Origin: Chrysiogenales bacterium
GTDB taxonomy: Bacteria > Acidobacteriota > Aminicenantia > UBA2199
DNA length: 6,261 nt
Assembly: GCA_004525465.1 (NCBI GenBank)
Contig: SPCN01000140.1
Location: 1 to 6,261 of the forward strand
Direction of reading: 5' to 3'
Made by a program: the position numbers and the translations under genes. Position 1 is the stretch's first letter. Each line of letters starts with the position of its first letter. Under the pieces are notes generated by a model. The model was not told the DNA's origin. It did not search any database and worked only from the letters and a program-made list of their open reading frames with translations. Shown here piece after piece: positions 1 through 5,539 of this stretch.

Positions 1-2372
1 GAGGCGTCGGCCATCCATTTGTCGGAGAATTTCTTGGTCAGGCCGAACTGAAGTGCCATGTAGCGGTTGTAGTTCTTTTTGTAATTGGTGAAATAGGCGC
101 CGACCGGGACCTGGTAGCGGTTCCAGTATTCGATCGACTTGCCATTCACCGTTTCGGTTCCGGCCTTGTACCAGTTGGCCTTGGTCTCGGGCGTGCCGGC
201 GGCATCCATAATGCCGATCTCGCGCCTCAGATTGTGCTGCTTCTTGAGGAAGCCGGTGATGGAAACGGCCAGGTCTTCAGCCAGTTCCTTTTCAAAACTC
301 AATGTCAATTCATCCAGCAACGGCGAACTGTAGTTGTCGTCGTAGCGGGCGTTGATGCGGCCGGTGCTGTAGTCGATATTGGTGCAGTAGTTGGCGTAGG
401 CGTAATTGAAGCCGTAGTAGGAATCGAGTTCTTTGTAGGTGGGGATGCCGTCGCCGTCATCGTACCAATAGACGTCGATCTCACGGTAAGGCATATGGGG
501 GTAGGCGATATCCATGCCCACGCGTGATCCATAGCGGGCCGCCGAGAACTTGAGCACGTTCTTGCCATCGCCCGTGAAATCATAGCTCATGGAAAAGCGC
601 GGCGAAAAGGTCTTTAAACTGGGGACGTTGTATTCCTGGATGGTCAGCGGGCCGAGCCATTCCGGAAAGAACTGGAGGCCGTTGCTCGCCGGGTCGATCT
701 TGTCCACCCAGGTGTAGCCGGGCAGCTCGGTCTTGTTGATGCGAGCCGCCTGCAGGTCGTAGCGCAGGCCGAGGTTCAGGGTCAGGCGCTTGAAGGTCGC
801 CGTATCCGAGATATATCCCGAGATCCTCTTGAAGAACAGGTCGATCTTGTTGTCCGGGGTCAGCCACAGTCCGTACGAGGAGGAGAAATCGCCGTACCAT
901 TTTATGTATAGCGTGCGCTGGTTGGGGATGAGGGTCTCGGAGACGTTGTTGGCGTTATTGTATTCGACGCCGAAACGGAGTTCATGGTCGCCGCCCAGCA
1001 GGTTTTCCACGAAAAGGTTGCCTTCGAGCTGGGCGTCCATTTGGGTGGTGTCGGTCATCCAATTGGTGTCGGAACCGCTCGCGCGGATGAGATTCCTGCT
1101 GGAGTAGCGCACGCGCTCGTTGCCCACTTCATGGCCGCTGATCGGGTCGCGGTCGGAACCGCGCGGATCCAGAATGTAGGCGTTGTTGACAAAGCCGATC
1201 TTGGCGTTCAGCATCAGGTTGCCCAGGATCTGTTGCAGGCTGCCGAACCAATAGTAGTTGGGGCCGGACTGGTCGCGCAGCGATTCGCTGGTCTGCTCGG
1301 CCTGTGTGTAACGCGGGCGGCCGCTGTATAGTTTGTTGTCAAAGGAAAGGTGGAATTCAGCCGAAGTATTGCCGAACTGGGCGTTGAGTTTGGTGTAGCC
1401 GTGGTTCAGCAAGATGGCGGCTTCTTCGCTGTTCATCGAGCGGGCATGGATATCCTGGATGCTATAGGCCCCGAACCACCACAGCTTGTCCTTTTTGATC
1501 GGGCCACCCAGGCTGGCGCCGTACTGGTAGAGGCGGTTGATGCCTGGCGTGACATAATTGCTGATCGGGGCCGGATCGGGGGCGTCCTGCTTCATTTCCC
1601 AGGCACCATCTTCGACATAGAGGTGAAAGTCGCCGCCAATGCGGTTGCCGCCGCGCTTGGAGACGAAATTGATCTGCACGCCGCCGGTCTGGGCCGTGAT
1701 GTCCGTGGCGCCCGTAGTGACCTGCAGTTCCTCGAAGTTGTTCACGTCGAGGTAAGAAGTAGCTGTACCGACAGTGGCCAGGGAGCTGGTATCGATGCCG
1801 TCTACACTCCACTCGGTGTCGCCGTAGCTGCTGCCGCCGGCGGTGGGGTGCGACTGCTGACCGGATTCGGAACCGCCGACATCGGCCGCGTCGTTCATGA
1901 CACCCGGGGCCATGCTGATCACCGTCCAGGGGTTGCGGGCGCTGGGCAGCGACTGCAGCGCTTCCTTGGTGACGTTCATGCCCACGGAAGTGCGCCGCGT
2001 ATCGACCACGTTGGCCTTGCCCGTGACCACGATCTCTTCCTTGATGGTGGTGGTTTCCATGGGGATGGTCAGGGTGGCGTTCTTGCCGGCGTAAAGGCGG
2101 ATGCCCTTGCGGATGACGGTCTTGAAGCCTTCCAGCTCGAACTTCAACTCATAATTGCCGGGGAGCAGGCGCAAAAAGCGAAAATTGCCTTCGCCCGAGG
2201 TCACCGTGGTTTGCGTGCCCAGCACGTCGGCGGTCAGGGTCACCGCCACTCCGGGGATGGCCGAGCCGTCGGGCAGGACCACAGAGCCATAGATGTCACC
2301 CGTTGCCTGCTGGGCCGAGAGTCCTCCTACAAGGAAAAACAATGCACAAAGCAGAAAAATCCATTTTTTCAT
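1..2372 (-). CDS. TonB-dependent outer-membrane receptor with N-terminal carboxypeptidase-regulatory-like domain (C-terminus outside window)
   Basis: Open reading from ATG at 2372 with no stop down to base 1, giving 790 residues; such receptors usually run about 900-1100, so the C-terminal barrel strands are missing. GGAGG at 2382-2378 lies 5 nt before the ATG. Residues 1-20 form a signal peptide (MKKWIFLLCALFF, then GLSA before QQ). Residues 24-105 read as a carboxypeptidase-regulatory-like beta-sandwich (GSVVLPDGSAIPGVAVTL, GEGNFRFLRLLPGNYELK, then EGFKT). A TonB-box/plug start follows (EEIVVTG, 112-118), then plug features (SLPSARNPWTVISMAPGV, WSVDGIDTSS, FEELQVTTGATDITAQTGG, INFVSKRGGN) to about residue 245. 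From about 250 on it is an aromatic-rich barrel (YGASLGGPIKKDKLWWFG, LNLGLRYDLQ, FSPRFSMSYDF). Receptors of this type import large substrates across the outer membrane using TonB energy; the substrate cannot be read here. An acidic loop at 638-648 resembles a calcium loop. The taxon style suggests Aminicenantes/Acidobacteriota. Confidence 0.93.
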   Translation of the reverse strand, partial: MKKWIFLLCALFFLVGGLSAQQATGDIYGSVVLPDGSAIPGVAVTLTADVLGTQTTVTSGEGNFRFLRLLPGNYELKFELEGFKTVIRKGIRLYAGKNATLTIPMETTTIKEEIVVTGKANVVDTRRTSVGMNVTKEALQSLPSARNPWTVISMAPGVMNDAADVGGSESGQQSHPTAGGSSYGDTEWSVDGIDTSSLATVGTATSYLDVNNFEELQVTTGATDITAQTGGVQINFVSKRGGNRIGGDFHLYVEDGAWEMKQDAPDPAPISNYVTPGINRLYQYGASLGGPIKKDKLWWFGAYSIQDIHARSMNSEEAAILLNHGYTKLNAQFGNTSAEFHLSFDNKLYSGRPRYTQAEQTSESLRDQSGPNYYWFGSLQQILGNLMLNAKIGFVNNAYILDPRGSDRDPISGHEVGNERVRYSSRNLIRASGSDTNWMTDTTQMDAQLEGNLFVENLLGGDHELRFGVEYNNANNVSETLIPNQRTLYIKWYGDFSSSYGLWLTPDNKIDLFFKRISGYISDTATFKRLTLNLGLRYDLQAARINKTELPGYTWVDKIDPASNGLQFFPEWLGPLTIQEYNVPSLKTFSPRFSMSYDFTGDGKNVLKFSAARYGSRVGMDIAYPHMPYREIDVYWYDDGDGIPTYKELDSYYGFNYAYANYCTNIDYSTGRINARYDDNYSSPLLDELTLSFEKELAEDLAVSITGFLKKQHNLRREIGIMDAAGTPETKANWYKAGTETVNGKSIEYWNRYQVPVGAYFTNYKKNYNRYMALQFGLTKKFSDKWMADA

Positions 2373-2441
2373 TCCTTCCTCCATTAAATTTTTTTTATTA
2401 TAAGATTTTTTTTGTCATAGAAAAAGCAATTGGCAACGTTC

Positions 2442-2479
2442 ATTATGACAGTAATAGAATAAATATTTTCAAATGTCAA
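2442..2479 (-). promoter_or_regulatory. candidate sigma-70-type promoter for the TonB-dependent receptor
   Basis: On the minus strand a perfect TTGACA (2479-2474) is followed, after a 17-bp spacer, by TATTAC (2456-2451), which matches the -10 consensus at four of six positions. This would place transcription start near 2444 and give a leader of about 70 nt. Two competing -10 boxes exist: TGTCATAAT (2450-2442, extended type) and a perfect TATAAT (2402-2397) only about 25 bp before the ATG, neither with a well-spaced -35. The region is very AT-rich, so chance matches are likely. Confidence 0.35.
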
Positions 2480-2592
2480 TAGTGAAAATTATTTTTCTTT
2501 TTATTTAAATCCAAGACTTGGCAGATGCATTAAAGGCCTCTTCTGAAATTGTCTCCCTGATTGCCATTCTTCTCGCGAGCAGCATCATTTTT

Positions 2593-2626
2593 TTGACATG
2601 AAGGGGATTTTAAAAAATGCGATAAT
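2593..2626 (+). promoter_or_regulatory. candidate promoter for the sulfatase-TPR gene
   Basis: TGCGATAAT at 2618-2626 fits an extended -10 (TGn plus GATAAT, five of six). A perfect TTGACA lies at 2593-2598, but the 22-bp spacer is too long for a standard pair, so the extended -10 would have to act largely alone. Start would fall near 2633, giving a leader of about 40 nt. A second TTGACA at 2633-2638 has no -10 at usable spacing; TATGAT at 2666-2671 is 27 bp downstream of it. Confidence 0.3.
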
Positions 2627-2671
2627 GCAAGTTTGACAACACTTTAATTTCAACTTGAATGGTGATATGAT

Positions 2672-4840
2672 TTGTTCAGTAGGTATATTGCAGTGCACGC
2701 GTCCCGGATTTTGATTTGTTTATTATTGGCCATATTGACGGGAGCGGTTTCCCTGATTTTCCCCGGCCAGGCTAAAAGCCAGGAGCCGGCTTTCAATGTC
2801 CTGTTGATCACCATCGATACCCTGCGCTACGACCGGGTGGGCATCCTGGATCCCCGCCATGTCAAGACCCCGAACCTGGATGCCCTGGCAAAAAGATCGC
2901 TGGTCTTCAATAGGGCTTTCTCGCACAACCCGGTCACCCTGCCCGCTCATATCAATATCATGACCGGGACCACTCCCCTTTTCCATGGCGTCAGTGACAA
3001 CACCGGCTTCAAACTGGATAAAAGTTTTCTGACCCTCCCTCAATACCTGAAGCGTTTTGGCTACCGCACTGCCGCCTTTATCGGCGCTTTTCCCCTGGAT
3101 TCCCGTTTTGGCCTGGATCGGGGTTTTGACCTCTATGACGATTTCTACGGCACCCGCAACGAGCGTGAGTTTTTCTTCGTGGAGCGGCCGGCGGAAAAAG
3201 TGATCGCCCCGGCCATGGCCTGGATCGGCAAGCAGACTCAGAAATGGTTCGGCTGGATCCACCTGTTCGATCCCCATCAGCCCTATCTGCCGCCCTCCCC
3301 TTTCAAGGAAAAATACGCGGCCGACCCTTATTCCGGTGAAGTGGCCTACGTGGACGCCCAGTTGGGCGTTCTTTTCGATTTCTTGCGAAAAAAGCAGCTT
3401 CTGGAAAAAACCATGGTCATTCTGACCGCTGATCATGGCGAAGCCTTGGGCGAAAAGGGAGAAGATACCCACTCATATTTTGCCTACAACAACACCATTC
3501 ATGTCCCCCTGTTCATCCAAATCCCCGGACGCAAACCCGAAGCATTCGCCAGGAATGTCTGTCACGCGGATATATTTCCAACCGTCTGCTCAGTACTGGG
3601 CTTGAGAATCCCGTCCGGATTGCATGGTGAGTCCCTGCTTGAGATTCTGGCCGGCGGCAAACGCAAAAGCCGGGAAATTTATTTCGAATCCATGACCGCC
3701 TATCTGAACCGTGATTGGGCGCCCCTGCGCGGCCTGATTTCCGGCAATACCAAATTCATCGACCTGCCGATCAGAGAAGTATACGACCTGGAAAGCGATA
3801 TGGATGAAGTTCACAACCTGGCTGCCAGCAGCAAGATAGGACCATTGAAAGACACCCTGAACCGGCTGATGCGAAAACTGAAAAATCCGCTGGCCGCCGG
3901 CCGCCAAGATCGTTTGGACCCGGAAACGCAAAAACGGCTGAAATCTCTGGGCTACATATCCGAAAACCGGTCCGGGCAGCGGAAAAAGCAATACACGGAA
4001 CAGGACGATCTGAAAACCATGCTGCCGCTACAAAGCAAACTGCTTGACGGCGTCGCCCAATTCCAATCCGCTGATTTCCCCGGCGCCGAAAAGACGATTC
4101 AAGAGGTGATCTCGGCCAGCCCGAGCTTCATCCTGGCCTACACGCATCTGGCATCCATGTACAAGGAAATGGGGAAAATAACTGCGGCCGTCCAGATTTT
4201 GGAACAAGGGTTGGAGAAAAACCCGGACAATATCCTCCTACTGGCCAAACTGGGGATCGTGCTGGCCGACAGCGGCAGCTGGCAGCGGGCCATTCCCATC
4301 CTTGAAATTTGCATCGGCAAAGAGAATTTCGATCCGGAAAAATTCAATTTTCTCGGCATCGCCTATTACCAGGGCGGTGATTTCGCCAAAGCTCTGCAAA
4401 ACTATGCCCGGGCCCTTGACTTGGACCATAACAACGCTTCCGTGTACAACAACATCGGCGGCGTGCATCTGGCGCTCTTTTTACGCAGCCGTCAGGAGCA
4501 GGAGCTTGTTCAGGCCGAGCGCAATTTTAAAAAAGCCCTGGAGATCGATCCCAAATTGTTTTCCGCCTGCAACGGCCTGGGAATCTTATATAGGAAGACC
4601 GGCCGCAATAACGAGGCCATCGCCAGCTGGCGGAATGCCCTGGCCATCAAACCCGATTTCGACCTGGCGCTCATCAACCTGGGCATTACCCTGCTCGAGG
4701 AATGCCGTGCCGCCGAAGCCTTGGATTGTTTTTTGAATTACCGCGAAAAGTTTTATCACAAAATTCCCCTAAGCGAAAAACAGCGTGTCGACCGCCTGAT
4801 CGCGGAAGCCCGGGCCAAACTCGGCCGGGTAGAAAAATAA
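2672..4840 (+). CDS. exported sulfatase-like (AlkP superfamily) hydrolase/transferase fused to C-terminal TPR domain
   Basis: 722 residues. TTG at 2672 is the first possible start after an in-frame stop at 2663-2665, with GGTGA 6 nt upstream; GTG at 2693 (AGTAGG 9 nt upstream) is a real alternative and keeps the signal segment. Residues 12-36 form a hydrophobic signal peptide or anchor, so the enzyme should face the periplasm. Residues 40-385 are the AlkP/sulfatase fold: LLITIDTLRYD with metal ligand D49, VTLPAH (89-93) at the nucleophile site, HLFDPHQPY (D200, H202), TADHGE (D254, H255) and H267. True sulfatases carry C/S-x-P-x-R, which becomes formylglycine; here it is T-L-P-A-H, so Thr89 is the likely nucleophile and sulfate-ester cleavage is doubtful. 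Residues about 453-694 hold roughly seven TPR units, e.g. AYYQGGDFAKALQNYARALD, pointing to a protein partner. The substrate is unknown. It is divergent from the receptor and apparently monocistronic. Confidence 0.92.
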   Translation: MFSRYIAVHASRILICLLLAILTGAVSLIFPGQAKSQEPAFNVLLITIDTLRYDRVGILDPRHVKTPNLDALAKRSLVFNRAFSHNPVTLPAHINIMTGTTPLFHGVSDNTGFKLDKSFLTLPQYLKRFGYRTAAFIGAFPLDSRFGLDRGFDLYDDFYGTRNEREFFFVERPAEKVIAPAMAWIGKQTQKWFGWIHLFDPHQPYLPPSPFKEKYAADPYSGEVAYVDAQLGVLFDFLRKKQLLEKTMVILTADHGEALGEKGEDTHSYFAYNNTIHVPLFIQIPGRKPEAFARNVCHADIFPTVCSVLGLRIPSGLHGESLLEILAGGKRKSREIYFESMTAYLNRDWAPLRGLISGNTKFIDLPIREVYDLESDMDEVHNLAASSKIGPLKDTLNRLMRKLKNPLAAGRQDRLDPETQKRLKSLGYISENRSGQRKKQYTEQDDLKTMLPLQSKLLDGVAQFQSADFPGAEKTIQEVISASPSFILAYTHLASMYKEMGKITAAVQILEQGLEKNPDNILLLAKLGIVLADSGSWQRAIPILEICIGKENFDPEKFNFLGIAYYQGGDFAKALQNYARALDLDHNNASVYNNIGGVHLALFLRSRQEQELVQAERNFKKALEIDPKLFSACNGLGILYRKTGRNNEAIASWRNALAIKPDFDLALINLGITLLEECRAAEALDCFLNYREKFYHKIPLSEKQRVDRLIAEARAKLGRVEK

Positions 4841-4847
4841 TTTTTTT
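4809..4847 (+). terminator. weak candidate terminator overlapping the end of the sulfatase-TPR gene
   Basis: CCCGGGCC (4809-4816) can pair with GGCCGGG (4823-4829) around a 6-nt loop, leaving one bulged G. A run of seven T follows at 4841-4847. The stem lies inside the last codons and the T-run begins 11 nt after it, too far for a classical intrinsic terminator, so this is only a possibility. Confidence 0.22.
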
Positions 4848-4907
4848 ATTGCTTTGATTTTTGTAAGCGGAGAATAATCGGATAATAAACTTTTTTTAAG
4901 TAAATTT

Positions 4908-4921
4908 TGATATAATATATC
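4908..4921 (+). promoter_or_regulatory. extended -10 promoter element inside a 13-bp AT palindrome
   Basis: TGATATAAT (4908-4916) is a perfect extended -10 (TGn plus TATAAT); no good -35 lies 16-18 bp upstream. The box sits within GATATA-A-TATATC (4909-4921), a perfect 6+1+6 inverted repeat. Start would be near 4923, about 180 nt before the small-protein ATG, so this could be a second, sigma-70-type promoter for the 3' operon. AT-rich DNA easily gives such matches by chance. Confidence 0.35.
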
Positions 4922-4963
4922 ATTATAAAAAGAGCAACATCATGCGCCCGAAAAAGTTCTCTA

Positions 4964-5010
4964 TTCGCGGAAATTTGCGAAAATCAGCAAAAACTTGCGA
5001 AGCAAATCGC
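4964..5010 (+). promoter_or_regulatory. repeat cluster, candidate enhancer (UAS) for a sigma-54 activator
   Basis: Overlapping dyads are packed here: TTCGC-N8-GCGAA (4964-4981), TTTGC-N8-GCAAA (4974-4991), TTGC-N3-GCAA (4995-5005) and GCGA-N6-TCGC (4997-5010). The word TTGCGAA occurs at 4975-4981 and 4995-5001, exactly 20 bp apart, about two helical turns, so both copies face the same side of the DNA. Relative to the predicted sigma-54 start near 5078 the cluster spans about -114 to -68, the usual range for bacterial enhancer-binding-protein sites. The repeats are directly visible; the activator role is inferred. Alternatives are RNA hairpins in a leader from the upstream -10, or a dispersed intergenic repeat. 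Confidence 0.5.
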
Positions 5011-5050
5011 GGGCAGCAGCCGCAAAATAGCGATAATACTCATTTTTTAT

Positions 5051-5067
5051 TTGGCACGCCAAATGCT
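5051..5067 (+). promoter_or_regulatory. sigma-54 (RpoN) -24/-12 promoter
   Basis: TTGGCACGCCAAATGCT matches the sigma-54 consensus TGGCACG-N4-TTGCW with a single mismatch (A for the first T of the -12 box). The GG pair (5053-5054) and the GC pair (5065-5066) are separated by exactly 10 bp, the spacing this sigma factor requires. Predicted transcription start is near 5078, giving a short leader of about 24 nt that contains only the ribosome binding site. Sigma-54 promoters need an AAA+ enhancer-binding protein, consistent with the repeat cluster just upstream. Confidence 0.8.
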
Positions 5068-5088
5068 TTACCCTTTGCAGACACCAGC

Positions 5089-5096
5089 AAAGGAGG
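5089..5096 (+). promoter_or_regulatory. strong ribosome binding site for the small secreted protein
   Basis: AAAGGAGG ends 5 nt before the ATG at 5102 and is close to a full anti-16S match. It decides the start: the in-frame TTG at 5051 would begin within the sigma-54 -24 box, upstream of the predicted transcript, and would bury the signal peptide behind 17 extra residues. Confidence 0.85.
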
Positions 5097-5101
5097 CTGA
5101 C

Positions 5102-5539
5102 ATGAAAAAAGTTAAATTTTACATTCTGACCTTGGCAGTGATCGCGGTTGCGACCATTGCCTTTGCCGATGAAAAGGAGAAAGTGGCCGCGCCAGCGCCA
5201 AGCATTTCCCAGAAGGAATTGGTCCAACGATTCGGCTTCATCGATGAAAACTGCGACGGCATCAACGATTTGGCCCGAGATGCGGACAACGACGGCATAC
5301 CCAACTGTCTCGACCCGGACTGGGTTCGTCCTGAGGACGGATCGGGATACATGAACAGGTTTGGCTACAAAAACCAGAATGCCAATAAGCAGAATCGCGG
5401 CGGTTTGAACCATTTCAGTTACAGTTACAATTATCTTTGGAACAATAATTGGGGCGGCGGCAGCAACACCAATGTCTGTGACAACACCGGCCCCAACGGC
5501 AACCAGGGGAGGAACCGTAAAACACGGCGCGGTCATTGA
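5102..5539 (+). CDS. small secreted Asp-rich calcium-loop-like protein with Asn/Gly-rich tail
   Basis: 145 residues, starting at ATG 5102. Residues 1-22 are a classical signal peptide (MKKVKFYILTLAVIAVATIAFA, cleaved before DEKEK), so the product is exported. After a short Ala/Pro linker, residues 44-73 hold two adjacent acidic loops, DENCDGIND (48-56) and DADNDGIPN (60-68), followed by CLDPDW. They resemble calcium-binding thrombospondin type-3 or EF-hand-like loops. Cys51 and Cys69 sit one in each loop region and could form a disulphide; Cys126 is the third cysteine. Residues 81-145 are Asn-, Gly- and aromatic-rich (16 Asn in 65), with SYSYNYLWNNNWGGG at 106-120, and end in CDNTGPNGNQG plus a basic tail RNRKTRRGH. 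I recall similar small proteins with DGDGIPN and CDGTGP tails in anaerobe genomes, but know no established function. It is first in a sigma-54-driven operon with the barrel gene that follows. Confidence 0.88.
   Translation: MKKVKFYILTLAVIAVATIAFADEKEKVAAPAPSISQKELVQRFGFIDENCDGINDLARDADNDGIPNCLDPDWVRPEDGSGYMNRFGYKNQNANKQNRGGLNHFSYSYNYLWNNNWGGGSNTNVCDNTGPNGNQGRNRKTRRGH

Larger units (their letters stand above)
2373..2671. other. AT-rich divergent intergenic region
   Basis: This 299-bp stretch separates the receptor (minus) from the sulfatase-like gene (plus). It holds candidate promoters for both. Near its middle is a block of more balanced composition (about 2511-2590) containing an 11-bp perfect inverted repeat CCAAGACTTGG (2511-2521), the palindrome CTCGCGAG (2572-2579) and a 27-codon minus-strand ORF (2588-2505). 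That block could be a decayed gene end or an operator region. I see no tRNA, riboswitch or clear terminator in it. Confidence 0.7.

Noticed and set aside
1350..2387. 345-codon plus-strand open frame antisense to the receptor
   Set aside because: It mirrors the receptor's high-GC reading frame. The minus-strand frame has a signal peptide, TonB box, plug motifs and a ribosome binding site, while this one gives Gly/Ala/His-rich sequence without domain features.
2667..2714. ATG at 2667 just before the sulfatase gene
   Set aside because: It is in another frame and stops after 15 codons; the enzyme frame can only start at TTG 2672, GTG 2693 or later.
2723..3472. 249-codon minus-strand open frame inside the sulfatase-TPR gene
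   Set aside because: The plus strand encodes clear AlkP-superfamily motifs throughout; this frame shows no recognisable domain.
5051..5101. Upstream TTG start for the small secreted protein (17 extra residues)
   Set aside because: It lies within the sigma-54 -24 box and ahead of the predicted transcript; ATG 5102 has AAAGGAGG and begins a classical signal peptide.
5051..5101. Riboswitch-like leader before the small gene (GGCACGC and AAAGGAGG suggested a cyclic-di-GMP-type element)
   Set aside because: The GGCACGC is explained by the sigma-54 -24 box and the purines by the ribosome binding site; no supporting stems were found.
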